A stretch of 64,000 bases of DNA from Serinus canaria (taxonomy: Eukaryota > Chordata > Aves > Passeriformes > Fringillidae): assembly GCF_022539315.1 (NCBI RefSeq), contig NC_066343.1, positions 52,616,117-52,680,116 on the forward strand. The letters are read 5' to 3'. The notes beneath the pieces were generated by a model. The model worked only from the letters and a program-made list of their open reading frames with translations, was not told where the DNA came from and ran no database searches. Each line of letters starts with the position of its first letter. Position 1 is the first letter of the stretch. Below, one piece after another: positions 1 to 12,795 of the stretch. Both the position numbers and the translations under genes were made by a program.

Positions 1-259
1 AAAAAGATGAAGGAGAAGTAGTGATTTTATGGGGACAGTGGAAGGTGTGGAAGTGAATGGGGTGGCAGCAAGTTGCCTGTCTCTGTCCTTGCCCTTCTGT
101 GGTCCTACTGATTTTCCTCCCCTGAGGCTCCTCTGCTCTCCAGGACCTTGTGTCAGCAGACAACGAAGTCTTTGCAACTCAGATTGCTCCAGCCGTGCAA
201 AGGGCTGCTGGGGCAATTTTCCCGCCTTTCCAGCCTTGGATGAGGCTCCTGTTTCCGGG
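1..259. other. No recognised feature
   Basis: Moderately GC-rich non-coding sequence with a pyrimidine-rich middle part. A 79-codon open frame on the plus strand has no family resemblance that I recognise. I see no repeat family here. Confidence 0.5.
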
Positions 260-640
260 CCCAGTTGATGCATTATGCATCAGGGCTGCCGGCAACTGAC
301 AGCCCCTCAGCCAGCGTCTACTTGAAAAGCAATGGTGCTAATCAAAGTCGACACATTTGAATGTCCAGACACACACACAGAGAAATTTACTAATCAAAAA
401 GTGTATTTCCTAGGGCTGTCTCCAGAGAAATCCACAGGAAGAAATTGGAATAATTTATTAGCTTACAAGTTTTCGTTGACAGTTAGCCCAAGGCTATTTA
501 TCTCTGTAATAGAGAACGTCTCCAATGTGGCAAAATTGACCAAATCAAACAGCTTTGATCAGAAAATGAATCTGGCAAGGCTGTCTGTCTGTAGGTCCCA
601 GGGGAAAGGTGGGAAACAAACAAAAAGATTTAACAAGTGG
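260..640. promoter_or_regulatory. Candidate conserved non-coding element
   Basis: No interspersed repeat signature is visible. The block mixes GC-rich and AT-rich parts and carries several homeodomain/POU-like motifs: repeated CTAATCAAA, a TTATTAGC, and TGATCAGAAAA. It begins with a 17-bp palindrome at 266-282 (TGATGCAT, T, ATGCATCA). The plus-strand open frame at 332-724 (130 codons) has no recognisable domain and is probably chance. The call rests on texture only: absence of repeats, motif density and lack of low-complexity sequence. Alignment to other birds or mammals would decide. Confidence 0.3.
266..282. repeat. 17-bp perfect palindrome, POU/homeodomain-like
   Basis: TGATGCAT and ATGCATCA flank a single T. 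Both arms contain ATGCAT. Such a dyad could bind a homodimeric POU or homeodomain factor, but it could also be chance. Confidence 0.5.
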
Positions 641-3329
641 TCAATAGGAGAAAGAGAGAGAGAGAATTTGCAGCCTGGAAAGTCAGAAGCTTGCAAAAAT
701 CATCGCACACAAACACTGAAATGAATTACAGGAGAAATAAATAATGTCTCACATCTTAACATTTAACATTTTACTTGTGCATAATTGGAGCTATGCAGGC
801 AATGTGATTCTCACGTTAAAGTGATGAAAAATAACTGCAGGAAGGGGAAAATGTTTTTACTTCTACTTAAAGGAAAACAAAATACAGAGAATTCCACATC
901 TTCGCAAGAACACTGGTACCTTCACTGAAGTTTGCACTTACTGCCCATTAGTAGTACCTGCTTTGCTGCAAAGATGCAGAGTCCCACAGACTCAGTATGT
1001 TGAAAGCCAACACAGAACCAACACCAAGTTCTGTTTCAAGGAATTAGGATGTGTTTCCACTGTTTCACTGCACAATTTAGCCATTGATTTAATCATCTTC
1101 CTGTTGAGGACTAAGATGTTTTAAATGAAAAATAATAAAATGTAAGAACTATTAGGGATAAAATTAAAACAAGTATAGAACTTTGATTTATGTAATAAAC
1201 TAGACATGCCTTCTTCTGTAAAGAAAATTTTTGCCTGTCAAAGATCATCCCACAGGGAAAGAATGCAGAGGAAAAGGTTCAGGATAGCAATCAGAAGCTT
1301 TTACATTGCCACAGTTCTATTTTAATATTACTTAGTACTCTCTGTTTCTAGTAATACATGTGAAATATCAGATAATAATACTTATGAGTGAAAAACTTCA
1401 TTATTTTTTGGAATTAAAGTGCTTAGTGATAATTAGATATAGATGCCTCAGATGGCCATTTCATTATTATATTGTATTCTCAATGCCTCCCAGAGAACAG
1501 ATCAAAGGACTGTATGTTGTTTCCCTTTTTTGTAGAAATTGCATTTCTTCCCTGGTAGGAAATGGATTTATTTATTCAGATTCTTGTGCTACTGGCTTTA
1601 AGCAGGAAAAGGCAGAAGTAATGTCTCTCTCTCCTAATAAATGCTTCAGATTATGTGAAAGAAACAAAAGTGCAAGCCATCTTAACTTAATATCAAAGGA
1701 TCAACAATTTTATTTTGCTTATATTGGTGAATTGAATAAGCAACCTGCAAAGAGAAGCACCTAAACAAGTTGAGATTGAAAGCACTCCAGAAAGCAACCA
1801 GGCAGCCTAGTCAGATCCCCACCAGGAAACTGAAGGCGACAGGTTACCTTCTCACATCTTTTCAGGCCATTTTATGGGACCGTGAGTCCTCACACCTGAT
1901 CTATATTGTTATATACACTTAGAGAGATCAGTAGGGAATAGTCCGGGAATTTATTTATTTATCACTGTTTGAGGTGATAAATTTATCAATTTGAGGAGAA
2001 GAGAAAGGCTGGCCTTTTGAGTGTTGTTCATCAAATTCAATTTTGAACGGTTTTGTATTTTTACATGAAATTTTCAATGCAAGATATTTTTGTACTTGGA
2101 AAAATTGATAGCCTGAAGATGATTGGCACCATATAAGGTAGTTCTGGTATCACTGGGTTGGACCCAGTGATGAATGAACCCCTTATTATTTCTTAGATGC
2201 TTGTGAGGCAAGGAAGACTCTTGCCTTATTAAGAAATTGGAAGTATCTCATATTTGCATCTTAGTCTGTTTCTATAACAGATTAAAACAACATAAATTGA
2301 TTTATTATAGTTTCTACGTAATAGATAAAAGTTCAGCATTTTCATGGCCTGGCAATTTAAGAGGTAGAATGGTCTGAGTAATAAAGCCAAAAAACCCGTG
2401 TTTCCAATCCCTCCTCTTCCACTGGTTTACTGTTTTGCAGAACTCAAAAAACATGAATATTTCAGCTGCTGAATTTTCACCATTATGTCTCCAGTCAATA
2501 TGCTCTTTAAACACTTACCTTCTCCAGTGAGATTTAGTGTTCTATCTCAAGGCATGGTCTCTGAAATTGCAAATATTTTAAAGTTTTCCCTCCGCAAGTA
2601 TTCATGTGAATTTTCCATTTTGTAAAACAGAACAATATACTTTACTGTTTCTTTAAAAGGCAATGAGTGCTATACATAAGACATATAACATGGGTCTTCA
2701 CTCAGCCTTACCTAGAAAACTGGATTTTTTTTTAGAGTTTAAATCAAGATCTATAGGCGCTAAGCTTTAGTTTAGAAGCTGCATTCAAGATGGTGGAGGT
2801 GTTCTCCATATATACCTGGTAGGATGGATCCTGATAAAAGACAGGGATGAGGCTTACTTGATGAACTGCAGATATCTGCCTCTGCTCCAGAGAAACAGGC
2901 ACGTTGTAGGTTTGAGTCATTGTAAAGCAACAGTCTGAGAGAAGTTGGATGAATTGTAAAACAACCTGTGTTAACCAGCAGAGGTACAGCTAATCAAGGA
3001 GTAGATCCAGAAAGTTAAACAAGTCTAACTGAGTGGAAATTACTTATCATGGGATCAATAGGGAGCCTGCTGATGATAACTGTATTTGCTTCCATACTTC
3101 CAGCAAGTAGTTAATGTAAGACTGGTTAGAATGGGATCACATCTCTAATGGTCCAGTAGACAGGAAAGAAGATAGAAAAGTCTTGTCTACAAACCTTTTT
3201 GAGGCAGCCCAGAAAGTCACCTTGGAGACAATCTTGGGCTTATTTGATGGACAAAAATGGAGGCTGAAGGTTTATTGCTCTGTAGATCTTCCTGATCTGT
3301 GGAAGAGAGGACAAAGGTGTACATCTCCT
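641..3329. other. AT-rich non-coding stretch, nothing supported
   Basis: No gene, RNA or recognised repeat. A short hairpin sits at 2151-2169 (8-bp arms CACTGGGT/ACCCAGTG, 3-nt loop). The 134-codon plus-strand frame at 1360-1764 resembles no family I know and has no coding texture. The CR1 that follows may extend leftward to about 3180, but the match there is too weak to assert. Confidence 0.6.
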
Positions 3330-3618
3330 TTGCCTGGGAGATGCCTGGGATCCAGTGATAGGATGTGTGGAAATGTTCAAAACTGCACCAAGGGAGGTTC
3401 AGACTGGACATTAGGAAGCATTTTTTTCCCAATAGAGGGTCAAACACTGGAAAGGGGTTCTTAGAGAGGTGATGATACCCCAAGCCTGTTGCTGTTCAAG
3501 AGGAATTTAGACAATGCCATTTGTAACATGATTTAACTTTCTCTCGGCCCTAAAGTGGCCAGGACTTTAGGTTGGACTAGACTAGATGATTGATGCAGGT
3601 CCCTTCAAACTGAAAAAT
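3330..3618 (+). mobile_element. CR1 LINE, 5'-truncated 3' end, plus orientation
   Basis: CR1 is the dominant non-LTR retrotransposon of birds. It is usually 5'-truncated and ends in short tandem repeats instead of poly(A). From about 3345 the sequence follows the CR1 3' untranslated pattern: 'ccagtgatagga', 'aactgcaccaagggaggttcagactggacattaggaagcat', 'ttcttagagaggtgatga', 'ctgttcaagaggaatttagac', then 'ggttggactagactagatgat' and 'ggtcccttcaaactga'. Substitutions and small gaps are frequent, so the copy is not young. The 5' limit is uncertain. Open frames on both strands across this block are accidental. Confidence 0.85.
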
Positions 3619-3737
3619 TCTATTCTATTCTATTCTATTCTATTCTATTCTATTCTATTCTATTCTATTCTATTCTATTCTATTCTATTCTATTCTATTC
3701 TATTCTATTCTATTCTATTCTATTCTATTCTATTCTA
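3617..3737 (+). repeat. (ATTCT)n pentanucleotide microsatellite, about 24 copies
   Basis: A nearly perfect ATTCT array of about 120 bp begins exactly where the CR1 3' terminal repeat (normally ATTCTATG 8-mers) should lie. The array therefore probably grew from the CR1 tail by loss of the last three bases and slippage. It creates an open frame of YSILF repeats that is not a gene. Confidence 0.95.
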
Positions 3738-4053
3738 TATACTGATACCTAAAACCATAAAGCAGCAAGACTTTTGTAGGACTTTCAGTTTAATTTCTGA
3801 GTGCAATTCAAGATGTTAAAGAAAACCTTTGGAACCGTGGATGATATGATGGTCTACTTGAGGAATGATGAGGTCTTCAAACCTTCAGATAACAAGTCTT
3901 CACTTTTTTGCTCCTCCTTCATTTTTTCTGAATAAATATAATCACTGATCTCCCACAAATTCCTTTAAATGAAATTGCTGAAAGACACTGCACTGAGGAA
4001 GAAAGAAACTGAAGGAAAAAAAAGATTCAAAATGAAAACCCAAACAAATCAAT

Positions 4054-4084
4054 TAAAACAAACAAACAAACAAACAAGCAAGCA
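4054..4084 (+). repeat. (AAAC)n tract
   Basis: About seven AAAC units drift into AAGC at the right end. Low-complexity A/C-only sequence. Confidence 0.9.
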
Positions 4085-7000
4085 TTTCCATCTAGAAACA
4101 GTCAAAAAACTTTTAAATGGGGATGTAAATTATAGAAAAATTGCCAGCTTTCTCTTTTTCTTCCTTTCATCATTTTTTTCTAGAAACAACCTCTTTTATA
4201 TAGTCATGTTTAAAATAATACTAAAAAACGGCAGAGTATAAAAGCCTGCAAGAAGCAGAATATTTGTCCTCTGCCACTGCTGGCAGCTCTCTCCAACCCA
4301 AAAGTTTCCCAGCGCGTTAATCTGTGCTTCTCTGATGGAAGTGACTTGGCCAGGACAGTACCATAAGCTTCAACATTTTTAACCTGCAGAAAGCCATTGA
4401 CTAAGTTTTCTTTCTTGTCAGAACAGAAATGCACACCGTCATTTGCCTCCTATTTATGTTGACATGAACTGTACTACTGCTTTTTCTGTGCTCCCCTGGG
4501 CTAAAGGATGGGGAAATTGTCTATGGATGGAAGTGTCTTCTTCCTCTGCATAAAAAGTTGATTTTTCTTTATAACCTGCCTCTTTAGAGCTTGGTGTTCC
4601 CTTTATTTTGCAAATTAAAGTTTTCTTGTCAATGTAGTATTCAGATTTCTTTTATTAACATTGTGCTTCCCACTCCCTACACTAAAGCCAGAGGTGAAGC
4701 ACACTAGTCTTCATCAGGATGTCCTTAGTAGTGCTGTGTCTCAGGCTCTGGTGCACACCAGAAAGAGACTATGAAAAGTTCAGCTGGGCAAGGCTGGGTG
4801 ATATTGGAAAGTGTGGATGTTCTGGGATTAGTAGGGCCTTGCATGGCTTTAATCTCATTTTTGTTTTAATTTAGTTTGCTTCATTATTTTATTTTATTGA
4901 AGCTGTTTCTTGACTGGACTTAGTTTTTGCTAGTTTTGAACAACAGTCACTTTCTCCCATTGTGATTTTACAAAGAAATATTAACAAGATAAATTGGTAA
5001 ACTATGGCAAATGTATTAATTTATGCTTTGATCTAAATCATCTAGTATTGAAACACTTTTAATAGAACATGGTCCCATATTGTTCTAAAACAATAATGCA
5101 GTTCTGAAAAAAGCAACCTTAAAAATCTAACTCACAGCAATTTTGTGATTTCTAACTAGGGACATTCAAATAGACTTCAGTCAAGTCTGCTGTGATCAAA
5201 TAATCTATCTCTCCCAAGTTATGAGGTTAGGGGTATTCCATACATCTAAATTAAATTACCAGTGACCTCAAAGAACCAAATTATTCTAGGATTGGGTCAT
5301 CAACCAGATCCTGGTAGAGCAGAGAAAGTCATAGTGCTTCTCAGATGACTCATAATGGCTGATGTGTGTTCTGCAACCTCTCACACCCTTTGCATTTATC
5401 AGCCATTGTCTTCTCTCAGGTCATGTGGTAAGGCCATATTGTCTTTCTGTGTTCAGCATATTCACAGAGTAAACATGCCTGTGACAGGTTTTGATGTGGT
5501 TTTCCATGTAAGTCATCCTGTGATACTGTGGTAGCCTAGGGATTTTGGAGGCATAAGTCTGAATGTGGCTTGTAATTCATGACAGACTTTATGGCAGACT
5601 TTATGGACCTGTAGGACTCAGGAAATGTCTTCTTTCTTGCCAAGGTCCAAGCTTCTTTCCCTATGGAATGATATAAACAATACCAGATTTTTTAGTTGAG
5701 GGCATATGTCCTCATGTTATTTCAAGTTTTTATCAATTTATCATTTATCATTATGTCATATCCAGGAGAAAGCAGCAGCTTTTATGCACTGAGATGAGGA
5801 TGTACTGAAAGCCTTCCTCTAAGACACACACATATTACAGACAGAGGTCAGGGGACAAGAACAACAAATAAAAATTCTAGTACTAGTAAAAATATCTTAA
5901 AATAGATCTGAATTGTTTCAACATGAAGAGTGGAATTAGAAGTTTAATTTAATGTAATGAAATTTAAGTAAGTTTGATGAACTTAGATTTAAGTTAAACT
6001 ATGCTCTTCCTCAATGTTGATAGCAGTCTTCCATATCTTTATTCACCTGTAAACTGTCCCTGCTAATAAAGGTGTTGGGAAGATGAGTCTCCCAATATGA
6101 GACACATATTACCTAGGGATTAAGTTATAGGAGATTCAGTGTGGGCTCAAGACTAGATCTTATTAAATCCCTTTGTATAGGGCTCTAGGTGCAGGCACAT
6201 CCCAGGGAGTGATGGGGAAACTGTGCATCAGCAAAGGAAACTTGCAGGAGATACCAGGAGCTCAGTCCTTCGCCTTTTTAATTTCCCTTCTGCAGTTCAA
6301 GACTTGCAGGATAGATAGGAGCTGTTGGAGCTCTAGTCAGGCTACAGAGCAGAGGACCAAGTGGATGAGAATGATGTGTCTTGTGAGAGCTGGCAGCAAT
6401 ACCTCTGTATTTTCCAAATAGTATTTGTCTTCAGTTTTCTTCTATTACACTGGGGACTGACTGCAGCTGGCCTCCATGTCTGAGTGGTTAATAAAGTTGA
6501 TTTACACTGTTTATTTCTGTCAGGAGTCCATCAAGCATACTTTATTTTGCCTCTGGTAAGTCCCCAATTTGTTACTCTATAGTCTGCATCCCCAGACACA
6601 TCGATTCCATAAAAAGAAAACCATCATTACAACATATTGCCAAACCAGTCATTCACAAAGGAAAGAAGTGCATTTATTCTTAGCACCTACTAACAGTTAA
6701 CTCTGTTTATGCTGGCATTCCCTTTTCATTGGTAAAAGATATGTGAAAAAAGTGTGTACAGAGCAACTCCTGCTGATTACAGTGACTTCGACTTTAAAGT
6801 TGGTGTGTGGGGTGCTGTAGCTTGGTTTGCCAATTGTTTTAAATAGGAATTATGTTAGGGAGGTAAAAAGACTTCCTTCTCTTCTCTGTGAAGTCTTCAC
6901 CTTTAGGCAAAATTTATTGTGGAAGGATTTATTTTTCTCTGCTAGCTCTGCTGCAGATTTTTGCTGGGGGTTCCTCCTACTGCTGTGCTCTCACCCTCCA

Positions 7001-7316
7001 GGAAGAGTGGGACAAACATCTCTCAGAGAGAAAGAGTGGAAAAGAGTTACCTCTGGCACCTGCAAAGCTGGGAATTACAATAGCCAAGACATCCTGTAGC
7101 AATAGGGGAGAACGAACTCTGTCGTCTCCCCACACCCAGGAGCTCCTGGGAATTAGGATCAGAGTTTTATAAAGACAAACTGTCATTGCATCACACATAC
7201 TGAAAAACAAATTGCAGGGAAGCTGGGCTATAAATTGATTCTCATTGATTAAATTCTCATCTCAGTGTGCTGGAGTAGTGTGGAAGATCCAAAGGATCCT
7301 GTTGCATGACAGGTCT

Positions 7317-7338
7317 ACATAAATCCAAGGATTTATGT
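7317..7338. repeat. Palindrome with 10-bp arms
   Basis: ACATAAATCC and GGATTTATGT are separated by two A residues. No flanking target-site duplication is obvious. Confidence 0.8.
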
Positions 7339-7544
7339 CAGTGCTTTATGGAGCACCTTGGGAGTACCCAGTTTTTTGTCTCTCTTTGAATATAAAACTG
7401 TGGTTGATTTTCAAAGAAAATATTAGCTAAAATTTCTTTTAAAACTCAGGATCAGTAGGGTATGTCACTAATCTCACAAAGCCTTCCCAATGTCCAGAGT
7501 CATGTTTTTGGCAAATAAGATTGTAAATGGAATAAGGAAATATT

Positions 7545-7575
7545 AAAAAAAAAAAAAAAACCAAACCAAAAAAAC
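7545..7575 (+). repeat. Poly(A)16 followed by A/C-only tail
   Basis: Sixteen A residues run into CCAAACCAAAAAAAC. The sequence upstream has no recognisable retrocopied gene, so this is not called a processed pseudogene. Confidence 0.85.
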
Positions 7576-10500
7576 TTAGGTCTCAAAAAATTAGATTTGT
7601 CCAGATAATTTAAATGACTTATATGCAAGGGTTTGCTAAATGTTTGAGATACTGTAAGGGTGTACAGGAGAGCTCACCAAAAGAATCCTTTTCCACATAC
7701 ATTGCAGTGTCATGCCCAGGCATGGCCAGACAACAAAAACAAAACACACACATATCTGAAGCCTGCAATAAAAAATGCCTAAGAGACTTCCAAGTGAGCT
7801 CTGATGTAAACCAGATGCACACAACACCTCTAAGCTCTCCTACTACAGACCCAGGGGAATACACCCTTCAGGAGACAGAGCAGAGCTGTGCCTTCACGCA
7901 ACGTTTCACATTGAGCATGGTGTTAATCCTTATAAAGTCCCTTGGCTCAAACACAGCGAGGCCAAGGTGAAAATATAAACCGTGTTTTTCACACCAAAGT
8001 TGTATTTGTTGCAATTTTTTCTGAGGATAGCTTGCTACTTTCTGTGGGACCTGGAACATACTGATAGGTATCAATACCACCAGGACTTTGTCAGAGCTCC
8101 ATCCTGTGCTTTCCCCTGCTCACATGATGATGGATACTTTCCATCCATCCTCATATTGCACTGTGCAATTCTCTTGTGCCAACAAACAAACTTGACAATG
8201 TTGAAGCTGCTAGTGGAGGAGCTGATGTCCCACCATAGTGATCAACATTATATAGCTCTATTTTGTTGTCCACGGCAGAATTAGTTCATTATCTAGACTG
8301 CATGTTTCCCAAACACTCTGTGCTTCTGGTTTTGTACAAGCTTCTTGCACAGTGGAGTCCTGGGCTGTTTTTTTATTTCAGGAGCTATGTTATTACAAGA
8401 AGTGCAGATATTCCTTTATTGCAAAAAATGAATAGTAAGAACAGTGGATAGATTTGAATGAAAAATACCTGAAAGCAAAACGAAAATTGTATTCTAAAAA
8501 GCTGAAGGAGCAGATGCTAACATCGTGGGATTGACTAAATGTAACCAATAGGGGATGATTAGATTGTATTTTTAGCAAGGCACATTTGCCATTAATGTTT
8601 TGAGGATAGTTTACTACCTTTGTGGGGGATGGAAAAAAAATTATATATATCAATACTTGTAAGACTTTGTGAAAACAAAGGCTTACTTTATTTTTCATGG
8701 GAAAAATTGTAATTTTACTGCAATTTTAAAAAACCCAGAATGCTTGAACATTTAAGGTTTTAAAAAGACATGGGATGAAGACAGCAATGCTGTCATCAAC
8801 CTCTCACAGATTCAAAGCTTCTGGAATTTACCTAGCTTCTTCAAGAAAATAGCAGTCCCACATGAACTATGGGTACTTGCTTATCTTAAAAAGTTAGACT
8901 TGTTTAAGTTACAACAGCATTTTATCTAAAACAATCAGCTAAGTACCAGTCACTGACAGTCAGAAAATCCATGGATATTTTTTGCTCATTTCTGTGTCTG
9001 GTGGTGGTGAAACAATTAGTGAAGGCAAAGGTTGCTCTTGTTCTGGAAAAAAATTACATACCGCATTAATTTTGTTCTGGTTTTGTGTGACAAAGAGCAT
9101 CCTTTATTGTGTATTGTGTTTTTCTGGTTTGAGCTGTGTTGCAAGTAGAACTTTTTTGCAGTCTTGGAAGGCTCAGTTAAGTATGAAGTGAAAGGCACTT
9201 TAGAACATCTCTATCTTGCATGATCGCTGACTTAACCGATTGCCAAAAGACTTCTTGGTGCTGGAGGCTCCACAGAAGGTAGATTCCTCAACTGAAATTG
9301 GCTTTTCCTAAATTAGTTTAGCAATTAACTAGACTCAGATAAGGAGACCCTTGTTGCATTGTGAAGAGAGGTTCTGTGAACAGAAAAAAGGTGAAGAAAA
9401 GGGATTCCACAGACAAGCAACAGATGATCACTTAAGGAAACAAAGCTGAATGGCAGAATATGTGTGAATGAGTGCCCATGTGAGAAGTCCATGAGTTAAA
9501 GACAAAGAGAGGCGGAGAATGAGATGGTCTTTTGAGGAGAGTAAACCAAATTTATGATGTGCACATATCAAAACTCCACTAGGAAAACCACCTTGATTTC
9601 CCCCTTGATCATTTTCTAAACTGCTCAACATTGTATATTGCCACCTCCAAATCTCTAAAAATTTGGGTGACTGACAAAAATATGAGGGAAGATTTTGGTA
9701 AGATCCAGTGCTATTTCTGGCTAATAGCTGCTCTGCAAAAGTCCACCATTCAACCAATACAAAATTCAAATCTGTCGCCAAAAGGCCACTTTGTCATTAC
9801 TAAATAGGAGACCTGAATAGATTATGACTTCTAACATTTTGTCATCGATGCACATAAAGCAGAGCAGAAAAATGCTTACATGAAGTTTTGTATCTAATGA
9901 ATACTCTCAAAAAATATGGAGGGAGGAGTAGAAATTATGAATCATTTTAGATAAATCAATTTTGGCGTTCTCAAAGAAAGAGAGCTTAAAAGAGATGATG
10001 ATGAAAAGAAATGTTGCATGTTCTCTGCACAAACTTTCCAGGAAAAGGAAAGATTTGAGAATCAGACGCTGGAAACCTGAATTTTGGAACACTTACAATC
10101 TGTATCTACTTCTGAAAATCTGGGCCAAAGTGTTTTCTTAAAAGTAGATTATCTTCACCAATACAAGAAGTGCTTGGTGTTTTAGTATTTTTATGAAACA
10201 TTATTGAAAAAGCCACTGTATTAAAAGTGATGACTGCAGGTTTTGGCCTTGTGGAAGAGCAAATATTCTTACTCCCAACCCAAAAATTTAATAATATGAA
10301 AGAAAATTTTTCTGTCACCTTCCCCAGGACCTCTCTGCCTTATAGTACTCAAATGTCTAGGCTATCTCTTCAGCAATATGTAATTTTTTGAAAGAATGGA
10401 CCTGTCTGCAAATTGAAAAAAGAAATAATAACTCGCCTTTGTGCTAAGCCCTCTGTAGGATTGTACCACATCCTATCCATATGGTCTAGGCTCCAAGGCA

Positions 10501-11156
10501 GCGATGTGATGTACTCATCCCTGTGTTGAGATAATAATGAGAGATAAACTAGCTCTTCCTGTGTTCAGCCTTCATTATGGGCTTCATCCAAGTTTCAAGG
10601 AGAAGCAACCTCTAATTTCACTATCTTTCTTTGTAGAGATAAATGTTGACAGTAGTATTTCTCTACTTACTACTAACTTGCATCATACAAGAGTTAAAAT
10701 GCCAATTTATCAGTCTAGACTTTTGGACATAAAGACAGACAAACAAATCTGCATGGAAACCATCACCACTGATCAATGGGAAACAAATTCTCTATGGTTT
10801 GTTTATCTCATATTTGTGCCTTTTGCAGTAATATCAGATTGACACATGCAAATATATAATTTTTAAAGATGGACAAGTGAGAGTAACAGTCAGCCTGTGT
10901 ATAGCAAACATTGGCCAGTAATGACCACTGGTCAAACTTTTGCAGGCGTTATTGCAGATTTTTGTAAAACTTCCTTTATCTTTTTGCAGGAAGGCAAATC
11001 TGTGCTGCACTGGTAGTCCCACAGCTCAAAGCACAAGGACACAAATGGTGTAAGACCCAGATGGATTAAACCAGAAAGCCAGACACGAAAGAAGAGACAT
11101 TTCTGAAGTTTACATATCTTACTTACTCAATACACTTTGTTTTGGAGCAGGAGTCC
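7576..11156. other. AT-rich non-coding stretch, nothing supported
   Basis: Several open frames of 60-118 codons exist on both strands, for example 7614-7970 plus and 9428-9781 minus. They overlap each other in conflicting frames, lack recognisable domains and are not flanked by convincing splice sites. No interspersed repeat recognised. Confidence 0.6.
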
Positions 11157-11204
11157 TTCCCCTAGCAAGGACACTCATTAACCTGTGTGTCCTTGCTAGG
11201 GGAA
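11157..11204. repeat. Perfect inverted repeat, 18-bp arms, 12-nt loop
   Basis: The left arm (11157-11174, TTCCCCTAGCAAGGACAC) and right arm (11187-11204) are exact reverse complements. Pairing stops sharply on both sides. The stem is shorter than a normal pre-miRNA hairpin and has no bulges. It could be a templated inverted duplication or a very short foldback element. Confidence 0.95.
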
Positions 11205-11593
11205 ATGTACAGCTGAATGAGTAGGGGGTTTTGTATGCATTCTACTTGTCTGTTTTATTCACTTATCACCTTTCTTCATCTGGTTTGTCTTTCGAAATTA
11301 CTTGACTTACTCTTTTACAGGAAAGATGACAATAAATCTATGTGGTTTACAGATTGAAAGTAAGAATTAAAGACATTATGATTTTCATTGTAGAGATTGT
11401 CCTGTGAACTCTCTGAGGGATATTTGGTTTAAGTTAGGAGAATTGACCTGTCTTTGAAGAGAAACAGTGAGAAGGGAAGTGTCCTTAACTTAGGAGAAAT
11501 TTTATTTTAAAAAAGAATAAGGAAATATAAGTTAAAAGAATAATATTAAGCATACAATCAAGTTGATTTTGATTTATCTTGGTTGACAAGTTG

Positions 11594-11624
11594 ATTTCAA
11601 CATGTCAAGAAGACATGTTGAAAT
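11594..11624. repeat. Perfect inverted repeat, 13-bp arms, 5-nt loop
   Basis: ATTTCAACATGTC (11594-11606) and its exact reverse complement (11612-11624) are separated by AAGAA. A partial copy of the arm context, 'gacaagttgattt', lies just to the left. Confidence 0.9.
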
Positions 11625-12795
11625 AAGAAGTTCCCAATAGCTGAAACACTAATCTCTATATTTGATAACTATTGAGATATGAGGAAAACTCTTTGTGCTA
11701 CAGAGCCATAAAGTAGACTGCCTAATTCCTCCTGAAGCTAATATCCAAATGTTTAGGAAGATGTATCAAGGCTCTGTGAAAATATAATGTAATACATAAT
11801 ATAATAAGATAATGGAATAGACTTGGGTGGTTTTGGCCAAAATATTGTTTGTTAATGTTATTGATGTGCACCAGAAGACATCTGATGTGAGGTTCATAAT
11901 TGAAATGTTACAAACACTTCAGCATATGGATCCTTCACATTCACTTAATTGCCAGTTTAGTAATAATTTTATGTAATGAGGAATTATTAATAATACGTGA
12001 AATACTAAATTGACATAATCACCAAAAAAGGTAATATGACATCCTCTGTGCAAAGGATGTTATAATTCCAGGTGTATTTGTTATATTTTAAGCAAGTAAT
12101 ATAACTGGTCAAATTCATCTTTCAAAACTATTGACTCTATAAAGTAGTACTAATTTTTTTTATAATTGTCTTTAAAAGTAAGATTATTAATCAGATATTC
12201 TTTTTTCCCCTCATCCTTAATATTCCTGACTAACATCCAGTTATGACAAAAAAAAAAATTGACAAATGATACAAACTGCCTTACAGTTTTGTGGTGCAAG
12301 TCCTGCTGTGAAATAAATCTCTGTATGCTGATTTTTTGATTATGTAGGCAGATACCAACACCCTGTTCAGACAGGTGAGAAGAGGGGAACAAATTTGTCT
12401 CTTTCTCTGTTGCAGTTTAATCATTGTGGAAGATTGTGATAGTGGGACAAGAGATCTTTTATCTCCAGCACACCAATAAAAATCTTCCCTAAGTTTGCAA
12501 TTACTGAAAGTCAATAGCCTACTGGTATGAGAAATGTACTCTTTGAGGACAAATGTCCACAACACAGTTATCACCTCTATTGCCACACAGAACAGATTGA
12601 GCAGGCACGGAGAATGTCAGGCACCTCCCCAGGTAATCCTCGTCACGGCAGGATCGGCGCACACTGATGTGGGACCAGTGAAGTGTGCAAGGCCGCTCAT
12701 TCTCTGGGAGCCCTGTCTAGTCTATGACTTCATTTTCCTGAGTCATTATTCTGACACATCTCATGGGCAACATCTTCAGTGAGAGAAAAGAGCCA
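11625..12795. other. AT-rich non-coding stretch, nothing supported
   Basis: Contains a small hairpin near 12030-12060 (ACATCCT/AGGATGT). A short CpG-containing patch at 12595-12720 is too small to be a CpG island. No gene recognised. Confidence 0.55.

Larger units (their letters stand above)
3738..7544. other. AT-rich non-coding stretch with simple repeats
   Basis: Contents seen: an (AAAC)n tract at about 4054-4084, a T-rich run near 4150-4180, and a short duplication 'cagactttatgg' twice around 5583-5607. A 10-bp-arm palindrome lies at 7317-7338 (ACATAAATCC, aa, GGATTTATGT). No gene or interspersed repeat recognised. Confidence 0.6.

Noticed and set aside
3586..3819. Repeat-rich small protein (YSILF repeats)
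   Set aside because: Translation of the ATTCT microsatellite.
11157..11204. Pre-miRNA
   Set aside because: The stem is 18 bp with no flanking pairing; animal pre-miRNA stems are longer and usually imperfect.
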